Shown here in pieces: positions 32,157 through 41,834 of a DNA stretch of 64,000 nucleotides. The first letter of the stretch is position 1. Each line of letters starts with the position of its first letter. The DNA is taken from NCBI RefSeq assembly GCF_943914615.1, contig NZ_CALUCS010000008.1, positions 1 to 64,000 of the forward strand, in the 5' to 3' direction. Both the position numbers and the translations under genes were made by a program. Below the pieces are notes generated by a model. It saw only the letters and a list, made by a program, of their open reading frames with translations. It searched no databases and had not been told where the DNA came from. The DNA is from an uncultured Corynebacterium sp. Its GTDB lineage: Bacteria; Actinomycetota; Actinomycetes; Mycobacteriales; Mycobacteriaceae.

Positions 32157-32182
32157 GCGTCAATAATAAAGACAATAAAGAC
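32156..32182 (+). repeat. GGCGTCA motif followed by two tandem AATAAAGAC units
   Basis: GGCGTCA at 32156-32162 starts on the last base of the MFS stop codon and is followed by AATAAAGAC at 32165-32173 and again at 32174-32182. It lies in the 118-bp gap before pfkA. Confidence 0.6.
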
Positions 32183-32261
32183 CGGAAAACCAGTAGAGGC
32201 CAGCTAAACCCCCGAAACCGTCACGAAAACATCCCGCCCGGCAGATCCGGCGGGGTATCGC

Positions 32262-32267
32262 TAAACT
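32262..32267 (+). promoter_or_regulatory. -10 hexamer of leaderless promoter (pfkA)
   Basis: TAAACT ends 7 nt before the pfkA ATG at 32275. Confidence 0.6.
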
Positions 32268-32274
32268 TTAAAAC

Positions 32275-33303
32275 ATGCGTATTGCGACCTTGACCAGTGG
32301 TGGAGACTGCCCAGGATTGAACGCCGTCATCCGAGGCATCGTACGGACAGCGGCCGGGGAAGGCCATACCGTCGTCGGATTCGAAGACGGCTGGCAGGGA
32401 CTGCTGGAAGACCGCCGCGTGCAACTGTATGACGACGACTTTATCGACCGGATCCTGCGCCGCGGAGGCACCATCCTCGGCACCGGACGCCTGCACCCCG
32501 ACGACTTCATGGCCGGCATCGACCGAGTCAAAGCCAACCTCGCGGACGCAGGCATCGACGCACTGATCCCCATCGGCGGCGAAGGCACCCTGAAGGGCGC
32601 GCGCTTCCTGCACGATAACGGCGTGCCAGTGGTCGGCGTGCCGAAGACCATCGACAATGACGTCAACGGAACCGACTACACCTTCGGCTTCGATACCGCC
32701 GTCGCCGTCGCCACCGACGCCATCGACCGCCTGCACACCACCGCCGAATCACACGACCGCGTGATGATCGTGGAAGTCATGGGCCGCCACGTCGGCTGGA
32801 TCGCACTGCACGCAGGCATGGCCGGCGGGGCCCACGAAATCCTGATCCCGGAGTTCCCGTTCGACATCGACGACGTCTGCCGCCGCATGGCTCGCCGATT
32901 CCAGCTGGGGGAGAAGTACGGCATTATTGTCGTCGCCGAAGGCGCACTGCCGAAGGAAGGCACCCTGGACGTCGCCGAACGCGAAGTTGACCAGTTCGGC
33001 CACGAGAAGTTCCAAGACATGTCCGCGCTGATCGCCAAGGAGATCGAAAACCGCCTGGATACCGACGTACGTTCCACCGTGCTGGGGCACATCCAGCGCG
33101 GCGGAACTCCCACGGCGTTTGACCGCGTTCTGGCAACGCGCTTTGCCGTGAATGCCACCAAAGCCGCCATCCGGGGAGAATTCGGCAAGGTCGTTGCGCT
33201 CAAGGGCGGCAGCATCGAGCTGATCGACTTTGAAGAAGCCGTCGGCACGCTGAAGGAAGTTCCCGAGAGGCGCTACGAAACGGCGCGCTCGCTGTTCGGC
33301 TAG
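32275..33303 (+). CDS. pfkA: 6-phosphofructokinase, ATP-type by active-site residues
   Basis: PfkA phosphorylates fructose-6-phosphate to fructose-1,6-bisphosphate. The 342-residue product has [15 protein letters not shown] at the N-terminus, GGEGTLKGA (residues 101-109) and PKTIDNDV with the catalytic Asp. The two residues that set phosphoryl-donor use are Gly104 and Lys124: Gly104 indicates ATP rather than pyrophosphate, while Lys124 is the form of the actinobacterial mixed (group III) enzymes. Length and order are complete. It has its own leaderless promoter and is followed by three 32-bp tandem repeats. Confidence 0.96.
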   Translation: MRIATLTSGGDCPGLNAVIRGIVRTAAGEGHTVVGFEDGWQGLLEDRRVQLYDDDFIDRILRRGGTILGTGRLHPDDFMAGIDRVKANLADAGIDALIPIGGEGTLKGARFLHDNGVPVVGVPKTIDNDVNGTDYTFGFDTAVAVATDAIDRLHTTAESHDRVMIVEVMGRHVGWIALHAGMAGGAHEILIPEFPFDIDDVCRRMARRFQLGEKYGIIVVAEGALPKEGTLDVAEREVDQFGHEKFQDMSALIAKEIENRLDTDVRSTVLGHIQRGGTPTAFDRVLATRFAVNATKAAIRGEFGKVVALKGGSIELIDFEEAVGTLKEVPERRYETARSLFG

Positions 33304-33326
33304 CGAGTGCCAGCGAACGCCGTGGC

Positions 33327-33422
33327 GTGCTGTGGCGCGCCGGGCAGCCGTGCCTGACGTGCTGTGGCGCGCCGGGCAGCCGCGGCTGACGTGCTGTGGC
33401 GCGCGGGACAGCCGCAGCTGAC
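33327..33422. repeat. Three tandem copies of a 32-bp repeat downstream of pfkA
   Basis: Units 33327-33358, 33359-33390 and 33391-33422 all start GTGCTGTGGCGCGC and end GCTGAC or CCTGAC, with a few substitutions. Each contains short self-complementary GC stretches. The remaining 33423-33628 before the HNH gene shows no other feature I can support. Confidence 0.85.
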
Positions 33423-33628
33423 TTGGCAAAACTCTCACGCAGAGGACCAGGTCAGGTGCCACGATTGGTTCCGATCCGGCTGAAATTGACGGTCGACGAG
33501 GTGCGACGCCACACAGGCGTAGGGGTTTTGTCAAGGGGGAGTTGAAATGCCTGTGGAAAACGCCCGCGAAGGGGACGAGTTATCCACAGGAGGTCGCGCG
33601 GGGCGGGGCAGAAATTTTGCGCATAGTT

Positions 33629-33634
33629 TAGCGT
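33629..33634 (+). promoter_or_regulatory. -10 hexamer of leaderless promoter (DUF222/HNH gene)
   Basis: TAGCGT ends 7 nt before the ATG at 33642. Confidence 0.55.
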
Positions 33635-33641
33635 TCGGGGC

Positions 33642-35276
33642 ATGGAGAAATTGCAGCAGCTCGCGAAGCTCAAGCGTCAAGTGGCGGACGCGCAGCGCCA
33701 CGGCGTGGAGCTGCTGACAGAAGCCATCGGAACGCCCGCCGAGCAGCTCCCGCTGGAGCGCGAGTATGCGCGAAGTGTGGCGCGGGCAGCGGAACATTTC
33801 TCCGGGGCGGCGTACTCGCGTTATAAGAAGCGGGCTTTGGAGGCCGCCCAGCGCAACGGACACGGTCTGGATGTGCTGATACTGATCGCCGAACGAGCTC
33901 GGGCACTGGGGATCAAACAGCGTTACGTGTTTACGGAAACGCTATGCAACACTGCCGGAGACTATGCGGCAATTTCGCGCCGGGCGACGCAACTGCGGCG
34001 CGAAATGCAAGGGCCGCGGGTGCCCGACGACGGAGGACGCCGCATCATGCACGGCACGAAGACCACTATCCAGTTCACGGGGCCGTCGCACCGCATGTCC
34101 GAGATCTGGGACTCTGCACGCCTGGACCCACTTGCGTGGCTCACGGAGAATCGCACCATTCAACGCAGCACTCTGACCACCAACGTTGTGGTCAACCTGG
34201 ATGACTACATTCAGGTACTCAGCGGCCAAGGGGATGAGATCGAGCTGCGGGCCACCAATGGGGCCGTCCTCACCGGGGCGGAATACGTCGCCCGTCGCCT
34301 AGAAAACGCCGGGTTTCCCCGCCAGCTATCCACGCCAATCGCTGACGCTTCAGTCGCCGACGTTTCAACTGCCGAGACCCCAATCGTCGACGGCTCGGTC
34401 GCCGACGCCTCGACTATCGACGGCTCGGTCGCCGACGCAGCGGTGACACCGGCGCCTACACCTGATATTGCTACTCAAGCTGGGGCCTTTGAAAAATGGC
34501 ACGGAGGCAGTGTGGTCGACGCGGCGGGCGGAGTGCCGTCTCCGGGGCAGCCGCCAGGCGCTGGACGGCCACCGGGTGTTGAACTGTCGTCGGGCGCTGA
34601 ACGGTCGTCGGGCGCTGAACCGTCGGCGGGCTCTGAGCCGGCGCTGGGCGCTGAGCCGGTGCCCGCGGGCGTGGCAGATAGTATCTCGGCCAGCTCGGCG
34701 GAGACGGCGCTTACGGCGAGGCCAGCCGGTGTGGCAGGTATTGCGGGCGCGGCAGGTGTTGCGGGCGCGGCAGGTGTTGCGAACGCGGCAAAGACGGCAA
34801 GCGTGATGCTGAAGGATGGAGATTGCATCACCTTGATAGCTCCGGAGCAAGGGCCGGTGAATTTATACAGGGTGAAGCGGTTGGCGTCACCAAAACAGCG
34901 CCGAATGTTGGAAGCCGAAACGACGCGATGTGCCTGGCCGGGATGTGGGCGTCCGGCGAGTGAATGCCAAGTTCACCACCTGCAGGAATTCGCGAAAGGC
35001 GGAGAAACAAACCCCGAAAACATGACACTCCTGTGCCCGTATCACAATGGCGTGAACGGGCAACGCGGCCGCGGGCGGATGGTGCGCGAGGGCGGGCGCG
35101 TCACCTGGCTGCCGCCGGACCCGCCGGGACGTGGGGAACCGCCGGACCCGCCGGGGCCGCCGGGCCGCGGGGAACCGGCGGAACTGCCGGAAATGCCGGG
35201 CCCGCTGGGACGCGGGGAACCGCCCAGACGCGCGGCCGCGCTGGGAGACGTCGGGGTGTCCGAAGAAGGGGCGTAG
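33642..35276 (+). CDS. DUF222/HNH endonuclease domain protein with repeat-rich linkers
   Basis: The 544-residue protein is of the 13E12/DUF222 type common in actinobacteria: an N-terminal helical domain (about 1-225), then a long low-complexity linker, then an HNH nuclease-like module [21 protein letters not shown] with a zinc-type Cys pair and the downstream TLLCPYHNG. The linker holds VADAS/VDGS repeats (about 230-275) and SSGAE/AGSEP repeats; the C-terminus has PPDPPG/GRGEPP repeats. The role is unknown; nuclease activity is inferred from intact Cys and His residues. Such genes are often multicopy. It lies between pfkA and gatB with its own leaderless-type promoter. Confidence 0.85.
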   Translation: MEKLQQLAKLKRQVADAQRHGVELLTEAIGTPAEQLPLEREYARSVARAAEHFSGAAYSRYKKRALEAAQRNGHGLDVLILIAERARALGIKQRYVFTETLCNTAGDYAAISRRATQLRREMQGPRVPDDGGRRIMHGTKTTIQFTGPSHRMSEIWDSARLDPLAWLTENRTIQRSTLTTNVVVNLDDYIQVLSGQGDEIELRATNGAVLTGAEYVARRLENAGFPRQLSTPIADASVADVSTAETPIVDGSVADASTIDGSVADAAVTPAPTPDIATQAGAFEKWHGGSVVDAAGGVPSPGQPPGAGRPPGVELSSGAERSSGAEPSAGSEPALGAEPVPAGVADSISASSAETALTARPAGVAGIAGAAGVAGAAGVANAAKTASVMLKDGDCITLIAPEQGPVNLYRVKRLASPKQRRMLEAETTRCAWPGCGRPASECQVHHLQEFAKGGETNPENMTLLCPYHNGVNGQRGRGRMVREGGRVTWLPPDPPGRGEPPDPPGPPGRGEPAELPEMPGPLGRGEPPRRAAALGDVGVSEEGA

Positions 35277-35370
35277 GTGGGCATTGGCGCGCTGAAATGC
35301 GAGGGAGGCGCGCGGAGGCGCGGCCGCGTGCACCCAGCGACCCTAACGCCACACAGTTACGCATACGTAT

Positions 35371-35376
35371 TAAGAT
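35371..35376 (+). promoter_or_regulatory. -10 hexamer of leaderless promoter (gatB)
   Basis: TAAGAT ends 7 nt before the ATG at 35384. The earlier in-frame ATG at 35375 overlaps this hexamer, so 35384 is the better start. Confidence 0.55.
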
Positions 35377-35383
35377 GGCTGGC

Positions 35384-36901
35384 ATGACTGCGCCTGTCTA
35401 CGATTACTCCGATGATGTGATGGACTTCGACGAAGTGCTGGAGCACTTCGACCCGGTAATGGGCATGGAAGTTCACGTCGAACTCGCCACGAAGACGAAA
35501 ATGTTCTCCACGTCCTCTGCGGAATTCGGCGACGCACCAAACAGCAACGTCGACCCATGCAGCCTCGGCCTACCGGGCGCGCTGCCAGTTGTAAACAAGC
35601 TCGGCGTGGAATGGGCCATCAAGATTGGCCTGGCGCTGAACTGCGAGATTGCTCCGAAGTCCCGCTTCGCACGCAAGAACTACTTCTACCCAGACCAGCC
35701 GAAGAACTACCAGATCTCCCAGTACGACGAGCCCATCGCCTACGACGGGTACCTCGACGTCGTATTGGAAGACGGTACCGAATGGCGCGTGGAGATTGAA
35801 CGCGCCCACATGGAAGAAGACACCGGCAAGCTGACCCACCTCGGCGGTGCAGACGGTCGCATCCACGGCGCCACCGCCTCCCTCGTGGACTGCAACCGCG
35901 CAGGCGTGCCACTGATCGAAATTGTGACCAAGCCGATCGAAGGCGCCGGCGAACGAGCACCAGAAGTTGCGAAGGCATACGTCTCCGCACTCCGCGACCT
36001 CGTCAAGGCACTCGGCGTATCCGACGCGCGCATGGATCAGGGCTCCATGCGCGTGGACTCCAACCTGTCCCTGCGCCCCGTCGGCACCACCGAATACGGC
36101 ATGCGCACCGAAACGAAGAACATCAACTCGCTGAAGTCCGTCGAGCAGGCCGTGCGCTTTGAAATGCAGCGCCAGGCAGCCTGCCTCGTCAACGACGTGG
36201 AAATCGTTCAGGAAACCCGCCACTACCAGGAAACCGACGGCACCACCTCCAAGGGGCGCCCGAAGGAAACCATGGCGGACTACCGCTACTTCAACGACCC
36301 AGACCTGCCGCCCGTACTCGCCCCCGCAGAGTGGGTCGAAGAAATCCGCTCCACCCTGCCGGAAATGCCGTGGATCCGCCGCGCCCGCATCCAGGAGGAA
36401 TGGGGCCTGAAGGACGAAGAAATGCGCGACCTGGTCAACGCCGGCGCTCTGGATCTAGTGGTCGACACCGTCGAAGCAGGCGCCAAGCCCGACGAAGCTC
36501 GCTCCTGGTGGGTCTCCTACCTCGCAGGCAAGGCAAACGAACAAGGCGTAGAACTTACCGGTCTCGACATCACGCCGGCTCAGGTGGCGCGGGTGGCGTC
36601 ACTAGTAAACGAAGGCAAGCTCACCACCAAGCTTGCACGTCAAGCAGTCGACGGAGTGCTGGCAGGCGAAGGCGACGTCGACGAGGTTGTCGCAGCGCGT
36701 GGCCTGGAAGTCGTGCGCGATGACGGCGCCATCGAAGCAGCCGTCGACGAAGCCCTGGCCGCAAACCCGGACATCGTCGAAAAGTACCGTGCGGGCAACA
36801 AGAAGGTTACCGGTGCGATTGTCGGTGCCGTCATGAAGGCCACCAAGGGTAAGGCAGACCCCGCACAGGTTAACCAGCTGATCGCTAAGAAGCTCAGCTA
36901 G
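35384..36901 (+). CDS. gatB: Asp/Glu-tRNA(Asn/Gln) amidotransferase subunit B
   Basis: GatB binds mischarged tRNA, activates the Asp or Glu side chain with ATP and accepts ammonia from GatA. The product (about 505 residues) shows the GatB start region [18 protein letters not shown], the zinc/ATP-site region with PGALPVVN and [30 protein letters not shown] and the tail domain ending [10 protein letters not shown], the YqeY-like tRNA-binding module. An open frame runs far upstream but the known N-terminus and the leaderless promoter support 35384. It is separated from gatCA by four genes, as in C. glutamicum and mycobacteria. Confidence 0.96.
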   Translation: MTAPVYDYSDDVMDFDEVLEHFDPVMGMEVHVELATKTKMFSTSSAEFGDAPNSNVDPCSLGLPGALPVVNKLGVEWAIKIGLALNCEIAPKSRFARKNYFYPDQPKNYQISQYDEPIAYDGYLDVVLEDGTEWRVEIERAHMEEDTGKLTHLGGADGRIHGATASLVDCNRAGVPLIEIVTKPIEGAGERAPEVAKAYVSALRDLVKALGVSDARMDQGSMRVDSNLSLRPVGTTEYGMRTETKNINSLKSVEQAVRFEMQRQAACLVNDVEIVQETRHYQETDGTTSKGRPKETMADYRYFNDPDLPPVLAPAEWVEEIRSTLPEMPWIRRARIQEEWGLKDEEMRDLVNAGALDLVVDTVEAGAKPDEARSWWVSYLAGKANEQGVELTGLDITPAQVARVASLVNEGKLTTKLARQAVDGVLAGEGDVDEVVAARGLEVVRDDGAIEAAVDEALAANPDIVEKYRAGNKKVTGAIVGAVMKATKGKADPAQVNQLIAKKLS

Positions 36902-37022
36902 CGGCGCCAGGGCTGCGGAAGCCCAGTGGTCGCTCGGCGGCAGTCCGGCGGGAACACCGACGATGGAATACGTCATCGGAGACATGCCGAGTGACCTCCC
37001 GCACAAATCGTGCTGGTCAGAA

Positions 37023-37028
37023 TACTGT
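37023..37028 (+). promoter_or_regulatory. -10 hexamer of leaderless promoter (DoxX-like gene)
   Basis: TACTGT ends 7 nt before GTG at 37036, choosing this among several in-frame GTG codons (36991, 37036). Confidence 0.5.
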
Positions 37029-37035
37029 GGAGTGC

Positions 37036-38577
37036 GTGAATAACAACGCGAAGCCCAACAGTTCAGACGACGCTTTGTTCGGCAACTCCGCGGATGATCT
37101 AGCGGATGACCTGAATAACGATATCGACGTGCCCGTCTACCGTCGGGACGCGCAGAAACCCGCTGGCGCCACGCCTTCCGCCAAGGCGTCCAAAATTGAC
37201 AAGCCCGGTGAAGAGACTGTGGAGGCGCCGACCGAGTCGGGCTCTGCGGCAGCTGTGGCGGCCGAGGACAGTTCGAACAAGGACGCTGGCTCAGACGGTG
37301 CGTCGGCGGATCCGTCAGCTGGCGCATCGGCTAAAACTCCAGAGAATGAAACTCCAAAGACTGCGGCTCCCGTAGAGGAGAAGCTCGCCAAGCGGGACAT
37401 TTATGCGGTACTTGGTCGGGCCCGTCCGCAGCGTATTGAGAGCCGCCCGCCGGAGCCGGAAGTGGACCTGTCGAAGCTAGACGCCTCCCAGCCCGCTGCG
37501 GGAGCGGGTGTGGCTGGGGCCGACTCAAACGCTGACGCTCGCGCTAATGTCGGTGATACCAACGGGCCGTCCGACCGTTGGGGCAAGGTTGATGACGCCA
37601 ACCCGGCGGAGCGGGACACCGCCTTCAACCGACAGCCGAAGAGCAGCGTCGACGCTGCCGCAGGCGCTGACCGGGATCGTGATGCAGCTGCGGCTGGTGT
37701 AACTGGAGCTGGTGCGACTGGAGCTGGCGCGGCCGGTGCGGCAGTCGCGTCTGGCGCGGGCACGGTGGGTGCCGCTGATGACTCTGAGATTGGCGGCACC
37801 GACACGACGGGATCGGCTACTGGCGCGGTTACCGCCCCTGAAACGGCGCCAAACGCTGACCGGGATCGCGATGCAGCTGCGGCCGCTGGGGCTGGCGCTG
37901 CCGGCGCGGGTGCAGTGGCAGGCGCTGACCGGGATCGTGATGCAGCTGCGGCCACGGGCGCTGAAGTTGGCAGTGCTGACACGGCGGCCGGCGCTGACAC
38001 GGCGGCTGGAGCTGACACGGCGGCTGGAGCGGGCGCGGCGACCGGCGCGGGCGCAGAAGTTAAGCGCGGTACCACCAGCTTCGGACTGTTCATTCTGCGC
38101 GCGGTGCTGGGCGCGTACCTGCTGGTACGCGGCCTGCAGACCCTGTTCGCCTTCGGCGGAGACCCGGGCGTCGACGTATTCCAGAGCCAGCTTGAGAACT
38201 ACAACTTCACCGACATCCTCGCCGTCGGCATTCCCGTCGCGGAGGTTGTCGCCGGTGGCCTACTTCTCCTTGGCCTCGTCACGCCTTTCGGCGCGGCCCT
38301 CGCCACTATCGTCGGTGGATTCATGGCGTTCCACAACCTCGACAGCTTCCAAGGAACCCTATGGCCATACGGCCTGAACCCACACGTCCAGCTGTGGGCG
38401 GCGCTGACGGTGGCGTCAATAAGCCTCATCTTCCTCGGCCCCGGCCGAATCAGCCTCGACCGCAGTAGGGGATGGGCAACCCGACCGTTGGCGTCTGCAT
38501 GGATTTTCTTCGTAGTCGCAGCGGCGGCCACCGCCGGGCTTTGGCTCGGCGTCGGCGGAGGCAACCCGTTCAATTAA
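37036..38577 (+). CDS. DoxX-family membrane protein with long repetitive cytoplasmic N-terminus
   Basis: The 513-residue protein has a roughly 345-residue hydrophilic, Ala/Gly/Asp-rich N-terminal part followed by a DoxX-like four-helix membrane domain (about 350-513; LFILRAVLGAYLLVRGLQ, then the VAGGLLLLGLVTPFGAALA helix). The N-terminal part contains three GADRDRDAAAA elements and an Ala/Gly/Thr array (TAAGAD units), encoded by near-repeats around 37665-38050. DoxX proteins are poorly understood; some act with membrane redox systems. Its stop codon directly touches the stop codon of the convergent uvrA-like gene with no base between. Confidence 0.75.
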   Translation: MNNNAKPNSSDDALFGNSADDLADDLNNDIDVPVYRRDAQKPAGATPSAKASKIDKPGEETVEAPTESGSAAAVAAEDSSNKDAGSDGASADPSAGASAKTPENETPKTAAPVEEKLAKRDIYAVLGRARPQRIESRPPEPEVDLSKLDASQPAAGAGVAGADSNADARANVGDTNGPSDRWGKVDDANPAERDTAFNRQPKSSVDAAAGADRDRDAAAAGVTGAGATGAGAAGAAVASGAGTVGAADDSEIGGTDTTGSATGAVTAPETAPNADRDRDAAAAAGAGAAGAGAVAGADRDRDAAAATGAEVGSADTAAGADTAAGADTAAGAGAATGAGAEVKRGTTSFGLFILRAVLGAYLLVRGLQTLFAFGGDPGVDVFQSQLENYNFTDILAVGIPVAEVVAGGLLLLGLVTPFGAALATIVGGFMAFHNLDSFQGTLWPYGLNPHVQLWAALTVASISLIFLGPGRISLDRSRGWATRPLASAWIFFVVAAAATAGLWLGVGGGNPFN

Positions 38578-41574
38578 CTAGCTTCTTTCCGCCAATACTC
38601 GCCCCGTCGCGGTGTCCGTCTGAGCTACCGTGGCGGGGCTTCCGTCTGCCACAACCTGACCGCCCCGCGCGCCAGCCCCCGGGCCCATTTCGAGCACCCG
38701 GTCCGCCTGCGCGGCAACTCGCATGTCATGCTCCACAACCACCACGGTGTTCCCGTTGTCGACCAACCGCTGGAGCTCCGTCACGAGCAGATCCACGTCC
38801 GCGGGGTGCAGGCCGGTGGTCGGCTCATCCATGAGGTACACGGTGTGTCCCCGCTGAGCCCGCTGCAGCTCCGTAGCCAACTTGATCCGCTGGGCCTCGC
38901 CACCGGACAGCTCCGTGGCCGGCTGCCCGAGCCGGAGGTAGTCCAACCCGACAGCCGACAGAGCCCGCAGCGCCCGGGCGATTGCCTCTTCGTCGGCGAA
39001 GACCTCCCGCGCCTCAGCGACGGTCAATTCCAGCACGTCCGCAATTGTCCGCCCGTTCCAGGTGACTTCCAGCGTTTCAGCGTTGTAGCGCGCGCCGTGA
39101 CAGTCGGGACAGGGAGTGTAGCTGCCGGGCAGGAACACTAGCTCGACTTCAATTTGCCCTTCTCCGCTGCAGGTGGGGCAGCGTCCTTGGTTGACGTTGT
39201 ACGAGAATCGGGAGACGGTCCAGCCGCGCCGTTTCGCTTCGTCGGTCTGTGCGAAGAGTTTCCGTACGCGGTCGAAGAGTCCGGTGTAGGTTGCGAGGCA
39301 GGATCTGGGTGTCCGGCCGATGGGCTTTTGTGAGATTTGCACCAACCGATTGACGGTGATGCCTGCGCTGAGCTTAGCCGTTGCTTTTTCTTCGGGGTCT
39401 TTATCTTTTGACGCCACGTCTCCGTCGTCGACCGATGTCTTCACCTGTTTGCGCAGAGAGTTGGCCAGCGTGTGCAGGAGCGTGGATTTGCCGGAACCCG
39501 AAACGCCCGTGATCGCGGTGAACGCGCCGAGGCCGAATTCCACGTCGAGGCCGTTCAGGGTGCGTTCGTTGATGTCCGTGAGGCTGAGAGCGCCGGAGGG
39601 GGTGCGCGCTTCGGCGTCGGTGGTCAGTTTCAGTGGCCCTGCGGCGAGGGCCCGCCCGGTGGGGCAGTCCATTCCCGCCAGGGCAGCCCTGTCGGCGCCG
39701 CCAGTGTCAGGGCAAGTGTTAGCACGGTCGGCTTCAGCGGCGCCAGCGCCGTTGGCACTCTGGTTGGCGCCCGGACCCGCATTTGCGACGGCGCTGGCGT
39801 CTGCGGCCGCGTTGGAATTACCGGCCGGGCCCGCGCTTTCGGACGGGATCTGGAATGTGCCCTGGCCGGGATCCCCGACCGCAGCGGCGGTAGTCGCTGA
39901 GTTTTGGGATGTGTCCGGCGTTTGAGATGCGTGCGGCGTTTGAGGCTTGGCCGGGCCGGAGTAGAGGATCTCCCCGCCGAGCTCGCCTGCGCCGGGGCCG
40001 ACGTCGACGATCCAGTCGGCCTCCGCAACCAGGTGCATGTCGTGTTCGACCAGCAGGACACTGTTGCCCGCGTCCAGGAAACCTCGAATCAGCCGCATCA
40101 CTGCGCGGCGCTCCTCGGGGTGCAGACCCGCGGACGGCTCGTCCAGAACGTATGCCACTCCGAAAAGTCCCGACCGCAGCTGAGACGCCAATCGCAGCCG
40201 CTGCAGCTCACCTGCCGACAGGGTGGAAGTGGCACGGTCCAGGCTCAGATGGCCCAAACCGAGATCCACCACAGACTCCAGCGTAGGGATCGCCTGGTCC
40301 AGCAGAATCCGCTCCGCCTCCGCGCTGGCGGAACCCCCACCGGTGGACGCGGCCGCGCTGGAACCTCCACCGGCGGGCGCGGCCGCGCTGGAATCCCCGC
40401 CGGCGGGAGATTCCGCAGCATCCGTTGTGGCCTCAGTGGCTGAAGTTACTGAGGTTTCGGTTGTTTCTCGCCTTGTTAAAGTGCAGCGTTCAGCGAAGCG
40501 AGAGAGAACGTCCTCCAAAGGAAGCGCCCCAAGGCTATCGATGGGGAGGCCGAGGTATTCCACGGAAAGGGCGTCGACAATAAGGCGACGACCGTCGCAC
40601 ACCCCACAGCGGGAAGACTTCATAAACGACAGGACTCGGCGTCGCGTGGAATCGGAACCCGTCTCCGCCAACGTCTTCCGCAAATAAGAGGCCACCGAAC
40701 GCCAGGTGCCCTCATACGTCCGCTGAATCTGATCCGCACCCCGGTGAGGGTGGATCGTCACCACCGGCCGCTCGTCCGTGAAAAGGATCCAATCCCGGTC
40801 GGCCCGCGGGATATCTCGCCACGGAATGTCCATAGGGAAGCCAAGCTCCGCGACAATATCGTGGAAGTTCTTCCCCAACCACGCGCCGGGCCAAGCGGCA
40901 ATAGCACCCTCTTCGATGGAAAGCGACGGGTCCGGAACCATGGACTCCTCCGTCGGCTCATGCACCACGCCCGTGCCCTGACACTCCGGGCACATCCCCG
41001 CCGTCGTATTAGGGGAGAAGCTATCCGAATCCAGACGCCCACCGTGGCGCTCGCGAACTCCCGCCGCGTAATCGCCGCAGCGAGAATACAGCAGGCGAAT
41101 CGTGTTCGACAGGTTCGATGCGGTACCCACCGTCGAGCGCGCTCCGCCCGCCTTCGCCCCCTGCTGCAGGGCGACAGTCGGCGGCAGCCCCTCCACGGAC
41201 CCCACCCGCGGGTCTACCGCTCCGCCGATCAGCCGGCGTGCGAATGGTGCGACGGACTCCAGATACCGCCGCTGAGCCTCCCCGTGCAGCGTGCCGAACG
41301 CCAGCGAAGATTTCCCCGACCCGGATACGCCCGTCACTGCCACCAGGGCGTTGCGGGGCAGCGAGACGTCCTGGTGCTTGAGGTTGCGCAAGTGTGCATC
41401 GCGGACACGGATCATCCCATCGTCGCCGGCGCGGACGCCGCGAGCGCTGTCGCCGCTGACGCACCTGCCGGCGGCGCTAGTGCCGTCGGTGCTACGGACG
41501 CCGCGAGCGCTGTCAGCCTCGGCTGCAATGGAGTCTGCGCGTTCTGCATCGGGCTGGAGATGTAAATCATGCAT
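38578..41574 (-). CDS. UvrA-like excinuclease ATPase (UvrA2 type)
   Basis: The 998-residue product is a duplicated ABC ATPase of the UvrA family: first half with [15 protein letters not shown], a CPECQGTG zinc site and [13 protein letters not shown]; second half with [14 protein letters not shown], the zinc module CPTCSGEG...[21 protein letters not shown] and [11 protein letters not shown]. The early family landmarks differ from canonical UvrA, and long Ala/Gly/Ser linkers (about 385-430 and 530-625) are inserted. UvrA2 proteins are linked to DNA damage or drug tolerance, and some lack UvrB interaction; the role here is inferred only. ATG at 41574 is chosen because TAGGCT lies 7 nt upstream and GGAGGG overlaps the gap. 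Confidence 0.85.
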   Translation of the reverse strand: MHDLHLQPDAERADSIAAEADSARGVRSTDGTSAAGRCVSGDSARGVRAGDDGMIRVRDAHLRNLKHQDVSLPRNALVAVTGVSGSGKSSLAFGTLHGEAQRRYLESVAPFARRLIGGAVDPRVGSVEGLPPTVALQQGAKAGGARSTVGTASNLSNTIRLLYSRCGDYAAGVRERHGGRLDSDSFSPNTTAGMCPECQGTGVVHEPTEESMVPDPSLSIEEGAIAAWPGAWLGKNFHDIVAELGFPMDIPWRDIPRADRDWILFTDERPVVTIHPHRGADQIQRTYEGTWRSVASYLRKTLAETGSDSTRRRVLSFMKSSRCGVCDGRRLIVDALSVEYLGLPIDSLGALPLEDVLSRFAERCTLTRRETTETSVTSATEATTDAAESPAGGDSSAAAPAGGGSSAAASTGGGSASAEAERILLDQAIPTLESVVDLGLGHLSLDRATSTLSAGELQRLRLASQLRSGLFGVAYVLDEPSAGLHPEERRAVMRLIRGFLDAGNSVLLVEHDMHLVAEADWIVDVGPGAGELGGEILYSGPAKPQTPHASQTPDTSQNSATTAAAVGDPGQGTFQIPSESAGPAGNSNAAADASAVANAGPGANQSANGAGAAEADRANTCPDTGGADRAALAGMDCPTGRALAAGPLKLTTDAEARTPSGALSLTDINERTLNGLDVEFGLGAFTAITGVSGSGKSTLLHTLANSLRKQVKTSVDDGDVASKDKDPEEKATAKLSAGITVNRLVQISQKPIGRTPRSCLATYTGLFDRVRKLFAQTDEAKRRGWTVSRFSYNVNQGRCPTCSGEGQIEVELVFLPGSYTPCPDCHGARYNAETLEVTWNGRTIADVLELTVAEAREVFADEEAIARALRALSAVGLDYLRLGQPATELSGGEAQRIKLATELQRAQRGHTVYLMDEPTTGLHPADVDLLVTELQRLVDNGNTVVVVEHDMRVAAQADRVLEMGPGAGARGGQVVADGSPATVAQTDTATGRVLAERS

Positions 41575-41581
41575 GCCCTCC

Positions 41582-41587
41582 AGCCTA
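41582..41587 (-). promoter_or_regulatory. -10 hexamer of leaderless promoter (uvrA-like gene)
   Basis: On the minus strand TAGGCT ends 7 nt before the ATG at 41574. The rest of 41588-41834 (to the ilvD stop) holds nothing I can identify. Confidence 0.5.
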
Positions 41588-41834
41588 CGGCCGTCCGGGA
41601 GGCCACGACCCAGGGGGGATGCTGGCTTTTGCGGGGAGTCAGCGCCCCGGTCGGGCGTCAGGCCGCGATCCGGAGGTGTAGGCCGGGGCGGGGCGACAGC
41701 GCCACCGTTAGGGGCGTGCAGCTGGGTGTGCCGGCTGCAGCGTGCGGTCGAGCGTGCGGAGGGGCACACGACCGCTGGAGAGTGCGGCCACGCGCCTACG
41801 GCCCCCGCGCGCGTCGGCAGCCGGGCGGTGGGGG

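Noticed and set aside
33327..33422. CRISPR-like array after pfkA
   Set aside because: The units are directly adjacent 32-bp repeats with no variable spacers, and no cas genes are in the window.
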